Below, one piece after another: positions 22,003 to 33,960 of a DNA stretch of 64,000 nucleotides. The notes below the pieces were generated by a model. That model was not told where the DNA came from. It made no database searches and saw only the letters and a list, made by a program, of their open reading frames with translations. The number at the start of each line of letters is the position of its first letter. Positions within the stretch are counted from its first letter, which is position 1. Source of the DNA: Cryptomeria japonica (Eukaryota > Streptophyta > Pinopsida > Cupressales > Cupressaceae); contig NC_081406.1 of assembly GCF_030272615.1 (NCBI RefSeq), positions 477,922,900-477,986,899 on the forward strand, read 5' to 3'. Position numbers and translations under genes: made by a program.

Positions 22003-24547
22003 CTCATTCTTAAAGTACATATCCCAGTATTTATCCATCCATACCATTAAATTTGTGAACCTCTTTTGTATGAATATAGGTAGGGTTTCATTCTTGACAT
22101 TTGTCAACTGGGCTTGGAGCTAAACATTTTCTTCTTTCAATTTGCCATCTTTGGTTTGAGGCTACAAGCTTTAACCTTGTGTCAATAGTTTTTGTGGCTC
22201 TTTTTGTTTCAACATTTCTCTCAAATGATCAATCTCTTTATTTAGTCTAATTTTCTCAAGTTTGGTAGACTCATTTTCTCTTAGTACCAATTGAATATAT
22301 GCCTTATTCAATTTGGCAATATTCAATCCTAGATCAGATTTAACTACAACATGTATTTTTCCAACCTTCAGAGTCATTATGTTCCCAAAGGCCTTCTATG
22401 TATCATCAATCACCATGGGTATTTTGTGTAAAGGATATAAAGACCAAATCAACATAGAGTTCTCATCTGAGCTGTACACAGACCCCATATACACTTGGGT
22501 CACACCTTCTAGAGACAACTTATGTTTTCCATCAATATCATGGAGAAAACTATCAAATATCAGAGTTGAATTTAGATCCCATCCAGGAAAGATTAAGATG
22601 CCTGCATCTTCAAGTAATTTCCTCCCTCTCTCAGGATTCATTTGATTCATTTCCTATTCTACTTCACTTCTCAAAGAAATCAATAATTGGTTTTCATTAG
22701 AGGCATTCACCTCTCCAGCACTCTCCCTAACTGATTTACCTTTTATTTTATATAAGAAAGACTTAAATTTAGAAGACTTTACAAAATTGTCATCAGACAT
22801 GAAATCCTTACAAGCCAATTGCCTTGGATCCTCTTCTATGGGCACTTCTTCATCTGGATCCCTAACTAGGGACACTTTCTCTTCAATCAACATCTTGGAG
22901 AGCTGCTCAAACAAAATCTCATCTCCTTTTGATGATCCCTCATCATTGGAAGATGGTACATCAATTGTCTGCATCTCTCTCACCCTTAGCTCCATTTCTC
23001 TATTATGGTTATCAATGGCCAATTCGGCCTCCTCCTTATCCATGTTTCTTATCAAGCCATCCCTTATATATGGGATGTGCACATATTCACCAAGTTTTTG
23101 CTTCTTTTTTGCTGAGTGAATATATCCTTCAAGGTCAAAGTCTCTCCTTGGTTCTCCCAACTTTAAGTTGAAATGGGCTAGTTTATGCCATGTGAGCTCT
23201 TGACCTTTTTTCCCAATAACAATGAATTCTCAAACACATAAAGTTCCAAGCATAAAGGCTTGCTTGTCATGTGAACTCAAATGCATGTGATTTGAAACTC
23301 TCATCTGCCTAATAATTTCCAAATATGCCACTCTGTCAGGCACTGTCTTGGGCAGTAGAAGTGGAGATTCCTCAAAGACAGACTCAAATTATATTTACAT
23401 CAGAAAAACAGTACTAGTCACCCCAATTATGTTGAACTATCTTAGGCCCCTGAAAGTTTGTAGGCCTCAGGAATTTCTTAACTTCTTCTAAAAGTGCAAA
23501 ATTGCATAGGTAATCATGGAATTTGTATAAACTTTTTACAAAGAACTCTTCAAAATGAATATAACTAGATCTCACAAATTTGCAATCCCATATCGAAGTC
23601 CATAATTGGACTGTCAAAGGCTGATTGTCATCATCAAATTGCTTTATTCTCATCTCCTCAGGCCACAGACCAAGCTCTTGACCATAGAATAACATCATAT
23701 GCATTAGCAGAGAATAATGAGGGAAGTAGAATTTGGAAGAATCCTTTGTGATGGTTGTGAGCCCTATATCAAGTTGTCTTGTTACAAATGTAGAAAAGTC
23801 AAATTCTCTAGCATTCAGGCTCTAAACATCTGTTGCAATGACCATGGATTCAATCTTCATGAAATCTAGGGTTTTCAGCCCCAGGACCTGGCCAACTAAG
23901 TAATAGGTATACTTCAAGTAATTTTTGAACAAATTCACGTGAAAGGAAAGTCCTTCCTCTACCTTCAATGGTGCATCAAGACTGAGCATATGAAGAGGCA
24001 ACCTCCATCCTGTATAGGCATTGACTAACCTTCGATATTCCCTCAACAAATCCTCAAGAATAATGGGATGTTCATAAATCCCAGGCAAATCAAAAACTTC
24101 AAAAATTGTATCTCTTGACACATAATAACAGGGCTTCCCATATCCACAGTAAATTTCCCTCTTCTTGGGGTCATAGTATTGTGCCAACAATTTCAATATA
24201 TCCACATTAATGTAAACATTGGAAATGACTAGTTTTCCCAAGCCTAATCTCCATGGGTTGCAAATCAGCTCAGGACTATCATGCCTACGGTAATGGAACA
24301 AAAACAACTCATAACCCCTGATAGTTGTATACACATCTCCCGCATTATTATAATTGTCTTCTAGTTTCCATTACGCAAACCTCTTAGGTTTAGGGGTAGA
24401 ACCAGGAAATTGGTCTAACAAGTCTTGGCTCAGTTTTCTCTCCTATACCTGAGTTTCTATGTTTGCCTCATCAGTTTTCTACTTCTTCCCTTTACCCTTA
24501 CTCATTTCCCCTCTTTTCCTCTTCTTGACACTACTAGAACTTTCCAT
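22003..24547 (-). pseudogene. Gene X, 5' part (unfamiliar nuclear-type protein)
   Basis: The best start is ATG 24547, giving MESSSSVKKRKRGEMSK, a basic nuclear-localisation-like leader followed soon by stops. A globular region follows (24334-23822, with ELFLFHYRRHDSPELICNP, YYVSRDTIFEVFDLPG and a MVIATDV end). In the same frame past one stop comes FDFSTFVTRQLDIGL, then HMMLFYGQELGLWPEEM and LTVQLWTSIWDCKF (23704-23414). Next are a charged segment with an acidic Ser-rich stretch (23160-22654), a short globular part (22650-22396) and a coiled coil (22377-22171). It ends at the TatA insertion and resumes at 11581. The xxxFEVFDLPG motif and layout recall the ORF2 proteins of CopE and CopD and plant-transposon protein families. 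It was probably a mobile-element or captured ORF. Many stops and shifts: dead. Confidence 0.7.
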
Positions 24548-25303
24548 TTTACAGGCAATTTAACTAATTTCTTGAGAAAATCACAGAGCAATTGCTCGAG
24601 ATACTTACTTGTTTGTTCATTGTTATTGTTCTTATCAATCCACTCTAATTTCATCCCTAAATGTATGCAACTCTAATGCAAAAAATTTCCTGAATGTATT
24701 CTCAGAGAATGTCGTTCATGCAACAATAAATGTTTCAACCTTCTAATCAATGGAGTAGTATTTTTAAAATTTGAATTATAATGTGTACGTGTGATATCGG
24801 CTTAACTCTTTTATGTTGATGCCTCTAATTTTGGTACCATTCTGACAAATTTGTCACTACAAATACATTTCCTCTTATTTTCTTTTTTTGGGATAACTCG
24901 CATCATCTGGACAACCTTCTAGTCCTATCTCGATCTTGTATATGATTATGATAAAGCCTGTATCATCATAACATATTCTGAAATACACATGTCAAAATAG
25001 TTTACTCTATCGGTATTACAAAATTATGCTTCTCTATCTTTCGTAGTCATTCTGATAGACATCTTAAGTATTGTGTTTGATATAACTAAACCAATGTAAC
25101 ATTATTGAAATATCTTGTTCTATCAAAATCATAAAGAATTGTCATTGTGATTTTATTGGTTATTATAATAGGTGTTAAGACCTCATGTTTGGTAATGCCA
25201 TCTCGATGTTGATGTTTATCATTGACTTGTTAGATCAGGTAAGCTATCCCGATATATACATAAAGTGTTGCTCAATGAAGGTGATTTTATTGATCTTCCT
25301 TGG
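24548..25303. other. Spacer upstream of gene X
   Basis: AT-rich, with no open frame above background, no LTR ends and no recognisable promoter beyond general AT-richness. Confidence 0.5.
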
Positions 25304-26056
25304 GTCTTATTAGGCATGCTTTATACAGGATTTGGGGCATAATGGAGATGAGATGTGGGGCACTATGCTAGATGAAAGAAAAATTATGTAGCTTCAACCT
25401 TTCACCTTTTTAAATATAAAATCTTGGTGATGACTAACATGTCAGGGGTACTAAGCATCATTATGAAATTTCAGGGTTACAAAAGTTTTCATGATCCCTT
25501 TCTTAATGATAGACATGGTTACATTATGGCTTAGATTAAAATTAGAATTGTATTGATTAGGTACATTTTATGGATCAAAAAATGACAAATTTGCTAAACT
25601 AAACATAGGTTGATAAGATGAGGATAGCTGACCCACTATGGCTTGAAATTAATCTAGATTAATATCACTAGGGACTTATGATTCTATTAAGGCGTGATCC
25701 AATATGTCCCTATGGATAGATGAATATTAAAGAAGCTCCAAGGTAGATAACTATGTTAGAGTCTTATCATGCATGCTTTACATAGGATCTGGGACATAAT
25801 GGAGATGAGATGTGGGGCTCTATGCTAGATGAAAGAAAACTTTTGTAGTTTCAACCTTTTACCCTTTTAAATACAAAATCTTGGTGATGACTAACATGCC
25901 AGGGGTACTAAGAATCATTATGAAATTTCAGGGTTACAAAATTTCATGATCCCTTTTTTAATGACAGTCATGGTTATGTTAGGGTTTAGATTAAAACTAG
26001 AATTGTATTGTTTAGGTACATTTGATGGATCAAAAAATGACATATTTGCTAAACTA
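25304..26056 (+). repeat. Direct duplication of a 0.3-kb segment
   Basis: Copy 1 (25304-25602) and copy 2 (25761-26056) match along their length, sharing for example GGGCATAATGGAGATGAGAT versus GGACATAATGGAGATGAGAT and GATCAAAAAATGACA. They are separated by about 160 bp. Non-coding. Confidence 0.85.
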
Positions 26057-26333
26057 ATATTGATTCATATAAGATAGACAACTTACTAGTGTTGACCTTG
26101 GTTTCCTCAATGTGACCCACTAAGATAGACAAATCTCATTGTGTTTGATTAGATATTGCTAGAATTATTATACTTCATGCATTTGGACATAGAATGACCT
26201 TTTACATGATAGTGCTAAAAGTACTAAATTTCTTTGTATCATGCAAGTTTGGGTGCATTTTCATTGAAAACTATGGTATGTGGGAATTTAATAAGGTTGG
26301 CTTCAACTAATTTTTGAAATACTACTTTGATAT

Positions 26334-26512
26334 CCCTAAACCCTAACCCTAACCATAATCATAAACCTAAACCAAATCCTAATCCTAATGCTAATATTAA
26401 CCTTAATCTTAACCTTGACCCTAACCCTAGCCCTAACCAAATCTAAATCTTCACCCTACTCCTAATTATAATTCCAATGCCAACCCTAATTGTAATTCCA
26501 AACCTACCCTTA
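26334..26512 (+). repeat. Degenerate telomere-like (CCCTAA)n tract
   Basis: Starts CCCTAAACCCTAACCCTAA, then degrades into CCTAAT, CTTAAC and CCAACCCTAAT variants over about 180 bp. Plant telomeres are CCCTAAA repeats, so this is an interstitial, mostly six-base degenerate relative. Confidence 0.8.
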
Positions 26513-26520
26513 ATACTTAC

Positions 26521-26692
26521 AATGTCAAATCTAGATTGGATGATATAGACAAAGAGTTAGATGAAGAAGAAGATCAATGACATTGAAATGTATGAGTTAT
26601 GCGATTATATTATCTATTTGATATTGATTTCTTGATAGAACTATATTTGACTTATATGGTTACATAATTAATTCATGATCTATATTTTGTTT
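26521..26692 (+). repeat. CACTA-side flank, copy 2
   Basis: Matches 10616-10770 from GATGATATAGACAAAGAGTT through ACATAATTAATTCATGAT, same strand. This copy lacks the acidic ORF and is instead preceded by the telomere-like tract. Confidence 0.8.
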
Positions 26693-28640
26693 ATGGAACA
26701 TACCTAATGTTGGAGCTTAAAATCACTGGTTTTATAATAGGAAGCTAAAAAAATGAGTATATTTTGTTTATGGAATGTACCTAATGTTGGAAGCCTACAA
26801 TGTATAAAAAAGGGGGGGCTCTTATCAACCAAATTTTCTCTATCATTTTCAACAAAAAGTAACAAGTATTCTATGCCTAAACAACTTCCAGGGTTACCTA
26901 TACATATTCGATTAGGCTTGCTTCCATAAGACAAAAAAGGAAGCCATAACACATGCTAAAGAAGGATTACATATGGGGATTTTACATTACATCCATGAGA
27001 CAAAATTGGAAACAATATTACAAAAACCATATTGTTTATCATTCATTATTCGATGGCTACTGGAGCAATAATATTTTGAGGAAACTCATTATATTGGTTG
27101 ATAATGAAACTCTTCCCTTGACTATGTGTCACAGATACTATCATGTGAACCCATTCTTGAATAATCTAAAAATTATACACATAACCCATTGCAACCTGCT
27201 CACAAAATTTAATACTTTCCTTGAAAATAACTCGAGAGAAAAATCACACAATGATATGTAAATATCACGGTTAACAAATTGATCCTTACACATTTGTTCA
27301 CATGAATTCATAAAAAGACAATCTAGGAGATAGAGCATACGACAGTGGAAAAAATTCTTTCATTTCGAATTTAATTCTTATAATGATTTGGTCATACTCC
27401 TCCCTTTTGAAGCAGACTCTACAACCACTGATAAAACTAGCTTATACTACCTGACTTGCTAAGGTGAAAAGAATTTTTTGTTCTCTCCCTTTTTCTTACA
27501 GCCTTGGTATTCCTTTTATATCATAAGGAATTCCCAAGCTACAAGTTGTTTATATCTGGCAAATTCATTATGACTCATCATTTAGCCCATAACAAGAAAA
27601 TAAACTTCTACAAAACCAACAAGAAAAGAGAATATGTCCAAAAATCATTTTGCTGGAGTCTTAACTACTTTTGAGTCGTGCCACCATCGTGTTGTAGATG
27701 CTTACAATGGAGGCATGAATTCCACCACTTCATCCCACAAAAAATCCCAATTCCTTAGAATTCATACCTTGCGGGATGAAAAACCGAGCACCCTTAGACC
27801 TGGAGAAGGAGCTCTTTGCCCTGAACTAGTAGCAATGAGAGTGGAAAGAAGATGTCATTCAAAAATCCTCTGAACTAAGAAGGGGTAGAAACTTCCATGC
27901 ACCAATAGGGTCCAGCTTTTTGAAAACCTGAGCCATCCATCCTCCTTGGTTGCTCCTCTTCTTCACTTGTCCACCCCTCTGAGTGATTTGGTGGTGTAGG
28001 GGAAAAAATGGGCAATCCTTGAAATGATCCTCACGACTGAAAAGACCTTCAAAGATCCCCGCGATTATCTAGCAACCTAATGTCACTCTCTCCAACTAGT
28101 GTCATAAAATAAGAACAACACAAAAGTGCAACTCTTCCACTTCATCTCAGGCAAGGATAGCAGACTTCTTCAGGAAATAAGACTCATTGTGTTTTCCTGT
28201 TAATGAATAACTTTGCTGATTTTATAGAAAAAAGAGGATTCCCAAAATAGTCCTGCAACTACTCCATCATGCAAATTGTGACTCATACTTTTTTGCTTTC
28301 AAATCCCTCCTTATCTGCCATCTATAAACTTCAAAAGACTCGTACAAGATTTTACTCATTATGTTCAGCCTTATTCTAAATCAAGCAATTACACTATGAT
28401 CTTATCTATCCTTTCTTGCCAAATCGCAATCTTCACCAATTATGATTTGTACTCGACAAGACATTCCCTTACCATGTATACTTTTACTAATGGTGGTTGC
28501 ATGCAAGTCGAGAAGTCACGCAATCAACTCTGGGTTACTTAAGATCTCAATTCCATATTCTAGGAACCAAGCTTAAAACTTCAAATATTAACTGTCGATG
28601 TTGCTGAGGTAGTGTAAAGAAAAGTAGGGTTTAAGAAAGT
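26693..28640. other. Spacer without recognisable gene
   Basis: About 2 kb. The only structure seen is a short direct repeat, TATTTTGTTTATGGAA plus about 15 bp, at 26684 and 26759. The open frames (up to 102 codons at 26953-27261) lack motifs, overlap frames on the other strand and have no conserved partner in the window. Confidence 0.5.
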
Positions 28641-28643
28641 TCA

Positions 28644-28764
28644 AGTACTTTGCCAAAAAATAATCAGTGGGAAGAAAAAACACCTTATATCATCGGTATA
28701 ACCCGCATGACTTACCCCGATATATATTCTCTTCGTTGTAGGATGTTCTTTTGGCAAAGTACTT
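28644..28764. repeat. Short inverted repeat, possible tiny MITE
   Basis: AAGTACTTTGCCAAAA (28644-28659) and its exact reverse complement (28749-28764) enclose 89 bp. No clear target duplication is visible, so a MITE is only one option; a hairpin locus is another. Confidence 0.55.
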
Positions 28765-29013
28765 TTATATTTGATAGAATAGATACAATACATCGAAAAT
28801 TGTATTTTTGGTATATCAGACGTGATTATATGTCGATATGAAATCCCTTTTCGGTACAAGTATCCCTTTTAGAGAATGTCATACTTATTGTGTCGTTATT
28901 ATTAGCTACTCCAAAAAATTATTTTTTCATTGTAGCATTTCATGAGTCTTGTCGATACTAAGTATTTCATATAAGGAGGAGTATAATGTATTTCTTCCTT
29001 GACTTTCTGAAAT

Positions 29014-30432
29014 GAATTCATAGATTTCATTTTATTTTGTTACTACATGTTGGGCTTGAACCTCATAGGAGCCACATTTGTCCCCACATATATCAAACTC
29101 ATGTTCATGTATTAAGCTAACCCTATAATTGATGCATATTTAACTGTTTTATCCTTCATGTCTTTCATTAATGAACTTCAACATCAATGATCAAATAAAT
29201 GATTCTTCTCAATCCAATGTTTGTAGACAACTTAGAAAATTTTGAGCAGAGTCTTAGAGAATAATTTCTCTTTCTGGTTGAATACAAAAAGCTTGGTGGT
29301 GACAAGACCAGGGGAGTTAACTTATTATTTTCGAATGACTAAACTTTGTCATAAAAATAGGGTTCCAATGCCTAAACCACAAGTTTTGTCAGTATAATGC
29401 TAGAACCAAGTCAAATTAACCCCTAACACCTATTGGAAAAGTCAAAACATGCCTTTCTTTCAAATTCACAAGAACGCATAAACGTCCTTTTTGAAGCCAC
29501 ACATGCATGTTATGAAAGTGTATGGTAATCCTACTTATAAGGGAAGTTCACATGATAAGCTAACCAATGGCACTATATTGGAGGATAAACCCACCTATGG
29601 AATTAATTTAAGAGGTAAGGGATGCCTCTTAGTGGAATTCATAGGTTTCATTTCCTTTTGTTACATGTTGGGCTCGACCCTCATGGGAGCCACATTGTCC
29701 CCACATATAGAAAACTCATGTTCATGTATTAAGAAAACTCTGTAATTGATGCATATTTAACTATTTTACCCTTCATGTTTTTCATTAATGAACTTTAACA
29801 ACAATGATCAAATAAACCATTCTTCTCAATCCAATGTTTGTAGACAACTTAGAAAATTCTGAGTGGAGTCTTAGAGAAGAATTTCTCTTTCTGGTTGAAT
29901 ACAAAAGCTTGGTGATGACAAGACCAAGGGAGTTTACTTATTATTTGAGAATGACTAAACTTTGTCAGAAAAATAGGGTTCCAACACCTAAACCACAAGG
30001 TTTGTCACTCTAATGCTAAAACCAAGTCAAAATCACCCCTAACACTTATTGGAAAAGTCAAAACATGCATTTCTTTCAAATTCACAAGAACGTATAAACA
30101 TCCTTTTTTAAACCATGCATGCATGTTATGAAAGTGTATGGTAATCCTACTTATAGCGTAAGTTCACATGATAAGCTAACCAATGGCACTATATTGGAGG
30201 ATAAACCCACCTATGGAATTAACTTAAGAGGTAAGGGATGCCTCTTAGTAAAATTCAAAGATTTTGTTTCCTTTTCTTACTACATGTTGGGATCGACCCT
30301 CATGGAAGCCACATTTGTCCCCACATATAGAAAACTTTGTAATTGATGCATATTTAACTATTTTATCCTTCATGTATTTCATTAATGAACTTCAACAACA
30401 ATGACAATGATCAAATAAACCATTCTTCTCAA
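29014..30432 (+). repeat. Tandem array, 618-bp unit, about 2.3 copies
   Basis: The landmark CATGTTGGG recurs at 29046, 29664 and 30283 (spacing 618 and 619). Units start near 29014, 29635 and 30253; the third stops after about 180 bp at 30432. The ORFs at 29491-29745 and 30119-30346 are equivalent positions of successive units. The period is longer than most plant satellites. Function unknown. Confidence 0.88.
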
Positions 30433-31284
30433 GTTGAATGGAACCTTTTTTACAAATGCATCTATGTTTTCCTACCCTCATGGATCAAGACTTGACATCA
30501 CCTAAACAATCTTCTTTATGTCATATCATTTCTCCAAAGTGCCTTTGGCATGCTTTATATGTGTCAATATTAACTAGATTGAATATATTTTTAAAGTCTC
30601 TTAACACATTCCCTAACAAGAAAATGACTCACTTGCATTAAGGAGTACTTTCTTAAACCATTCCGTCATATTCAACAATCCCTTCTCACACCCACATCAT
30701 AATTAATATCCATGTTAGATCCATGTTAGTTGTAATGAGTGTTTTAAACCAACAATCAATGGATCATATGATAGAAGAAAACTTGTTATGCACAAGGATA
30801 AGTATTTCAATCACTGATTCTTAAACATCCATCATGATTGAACATCACATATCGTAAGCCTTTTTAACAATCACTAGGACTGTACATAATATTCAATCAT
30901 ATCATAGGATATAAATCATCAATAATTATAAAGAAAGAGAAAACCAACTATATAAGCTCAGCAAGCCACCATACAAAAATTAGATTTTGTAAAAAATAAA
31001 ATAAACTATATGTTGACATAGCATATATATTTTGTATATAAACTATATATTGACATAGCATATATATAAACTATGTATTTCAAATTTTGACCTCGCGCGT
31101 GCAGGAGCATGACATAGCATACTGCACTAAGACCCTAACTAGATAGTTGCACAGAGAATCACTACATCTAGCCCCTGATTGGAGAGTTGCAAGACTTCAC
31201 CGGACAAGTGTTGCAAGGTCATTGAGTAGAGGAGGAATACTAGGAACCATTTGGCAAGAGGAAAGCCAAAGCGAGAGTTGAGGG
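30433..31284. other. Spacer left of TatC
   Basis: No gene recognised. An AT-rich direct repeat (AAACTATATRTTGACATAGC, about 31003 and 31042) lies in a TATATA-rich stretch. The five bases before TatC are GAGGG (31280-31284); the matching copy would be beyond the window. Confidence 0.5.
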
Positions 31285-32427
31285 TGTATACACCTAAAAA
31301 ATGGTCTGAAGATAATTAATTAAATAAGCAATTATTTAATTAATCCCCCTTACTAATTTAATTGAATTCATTAGGCAATTTGATTAAACTCACCCTTTCA
31401 TCTACTTATTAATAAATCTAAGGATTTATTTAATAGGTTCATTTCAATAGTCCCCTTTGATTAATTAATTCGAATTAATTCATCTTAACCCAATTTCAAT
31501 CATTTTTTCTATTCCTCTAATTAATTAAAACAAATCAATTTATGAGTTGTTGAGAATTAATTGGTCTTTTCCTATTGTTTGAATTTTTAAATTCAAATTA
31601 CCCACATGCCTCCTAACTTCTAACCACCTAACCTAACCATCCCTCTAACCAAACCCATTCCACCTAACCTTGGGTTTAACTAACCCTATCATATCTTGCA
31701 AATTCAAACCTCCTTATCCTAACCTCCTATGGTGTGGATATTTTCTTCTTGAGACACATGGCACTTTGTCCACATGTCTCCTCTCTTGGACACTTGCCCC
31801 TTTATGAGAAAATCTCATTGACACTTGTCACCACAGAGATGACAAGTGTCTCTTCCTTCAACCTCCTCCAATTTCATCCTTGATGTCTTCAGACTCAATC
31901 TTGACCGTTGATTCCTGCCACCTCACCCCTGGCCTTGGAAATCCTATAAATATCCACCATTTTGGAGCCATCAGGATCCCATCTCATTATCAATTTAGGC
32001 ATTGTTACTATAGGCATATCATCTTGAGCATTATTGTTATACTCAATTGCATTAGCTTAATTTGATCATTTTCTAGCATAATTGTTGAATCGTGTAGCTT
32101 AATCAATCTCTTTTCTAGCTTAATTGCATCATCATCATAGCTTAATAATGCATATCATTAGCTTAATTAGTCCCTTGGATCAATCTAGCATAATCAATCT
32201 CATCTTTTCATATCATTATCATTTAAAATCCTCCATCTAGGTGTAGTCAAGTCACTGGGATTGCTTATCTAGATCTGAGAGCAAATCCATACTTGCATCT
32301 ATTAGGAGGCGATAGGTCGCTTTGTCATGGTTCATCTTTATTTGCTTATTATTTTCTAACCATGCTTGTAATAATCTATTGAGTGTTTGTCTTGTAGCTG
32401 TAGGTATCACACTTCACAGGCATGACA
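31285..32427 (+). repeat. TatC 5' LTR
   Basis: 1143 bp, TG at 31285, CA before the primer site. AATTAATTAAAT-rich palindromic sequence near its start parallels TatA. The TATA box is at 31944-31953. Confidence 0.8.
31944..31953 (+). promoter_or_regulatory. TATA box of the TatC LTR
   Basis: CTATAAATAT at 660 bp into the LTR, same type and relative place as in TatA and TatB. Confidence 0.65.
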
Positions 32428-32430
32428 TTT

Positions 32431-32448
32431 TGGCACTCACTGTGGGGC
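32431..32448 (+). other. TatC primer-binding site
   Basis: TGGCACTCACTGTGGGGC, matching TatA at 14 of 18 bases; a tRNA-Lys-like site three bases from the LTR. Confidence 0.75.
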
Positions 32449-32527
32449 CAAAAATTTCATTTTTGGCCTCTTAGCATCATCAAATTTCCAATCTAGTAGG
32501 TTTCTGGTCAGGTTTGATTCACAATTT

Positions 32528-33960
32528 TGTACGAGTTCCCTTTCTACCTCATATGAGTTCCTTTGTGTCCTCATACGAGTAGTTGAGAATTGTCATACGA
32601 TCAGGTGAGAATTGTCATACAAACTTTTGCTTTTGTGTTTTCAAAACAGTTTGCATTTTAGGGTTTTCATGCTTCAATTTTATTATTTCTAATGCTAACC
32701 CTGGTCTATTTGTGAGTTTTTTGGAAGCCTAACTGGTTTTTGTAGGATGATTGTTGAAGATTATGCTTGTTAAAGCTTCATTTCATCCAAACATCATGAC
32801 TACTAACATATCTATTTTTAAGGTTGCCTAGGAGGACTCAACCAAACTTTATGTCTTCTTTAAATTTTCTAGGCACACTTATTTTTGTGATAGGAAATGA
32901 ACAAACATGTATTATGTGTTTTGATGATAGGAGAGTATGCTCTCACCTTTCTTAGGTGATCAAAAAGCTAGACTCATCCTTTTCTTTCATTAGTGCATAT
33001 CTTTAGTGGGCCTACCCTCCTGACGAGCCTATAAGGCCGAAGCCATTAAGGCTGGTGAGAGGGGAATGACCCAAGTGGGAACAAATAACGCCAAGTACTC
33101 CAACCCACTATAAAATAAATATGATTTGATGAAAATCAATTCAAAGACAGTGCTCAAGAATAGCTCTCCTCTATACCTTCAGGTATATCAAACCTTAGTT
33201 TTCAAGGCTGGGAGACCTCTTAATTGAGTTTATACCCTGACGCGTCGAACAGATCCCTTACTAGTTCCAATTAAATTAGAAGCTACCCGATTCACCTCCA
33301 AAAGGGGGATAATATTTGTGCAAGAGAGATATTAACTCTCCCAAGACACTTGTCATATCATGCCCCCATTAGCATTTGGAGTTGAATAATACGGCATTGA
33401 GAATCCATTGCGTGAGACTCAGTGGTCATATTCTAATTAGCTATTGGGTGTGTGCCAAAGTTTGCAAGAAAAGGTTTTCTCTCTCAGCCAACTTCCTTAG
33501 GTAGTGTATTGTGCTTGAGGTCACTTAACATATCACGTGTTTGTTGTGTCTTCATCCCCTAAAATAGAAAATCAGACATCTAAAATATTGGAAAATAGAA
33601 ACAAAACATCAAACTTCATTGATCAAAAATCTATCCAAACAAAGTTTTTATCTCTATTCAATCCTCTATCTTACGAGCTTGTTAGTTTGTCATATGAGGC
33701 ATCTAGTTTATCATCTGGTCTAGTAAAAATTGTCATATGAGCCAGTTTAGCAAAAAAATTTGTGTTATCTTTTATTGTCCAGTCCAGTGAGAATTGTCGT
33801 ACGAGCCAGTTTAGTAGGGAATTTTGTGTCATCATTTGTCGTCTGGTTCTGTGAGAAAGCTCATATGAGTTTATATCTTCTATCATGCGATATTTTTGGT
33901 TTTTCATATGAGCCTATCTAAATTGTCATTCGAGGTTATGTAATATGTCGTATGAATTTA
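32528..33960 (+). repeat. TACGAG/TATGAG word clusters in the TatC leader
   Basis: Two clusters, 32528-32630 and 33660-33960, of CATACGAG, CATATGAG or CGTACGAG, often with GAGAATTGTC. They match in position, not in wording, the GCGCTA clusters of TatA and the AGGCGC cluster of TatB. Confidence 0.65.
33074..33119 (+). promoter_or_regulatory. Conserved leader hairpin in TatC
   Basis: AGTGGG (33074-33079) and CCCACT (33114-33119) within a block conserved in TatA and TatB (GGGGAATGACCCAAGTGGGA upstream, CTATAAAATAAAT downstream). Confidence 0.6.

Noticed and set aside
22313-23171. Plus-strand ORFs opposite gene X
   Set aside because: Shadows of the minus-strand frames, which show the coherent coiled-coil protein.
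26953-27873. Candidate small host genes
   Set aside because: Short frames with no motif, overlapping frames on the other strand and no splice or promoter evidence.
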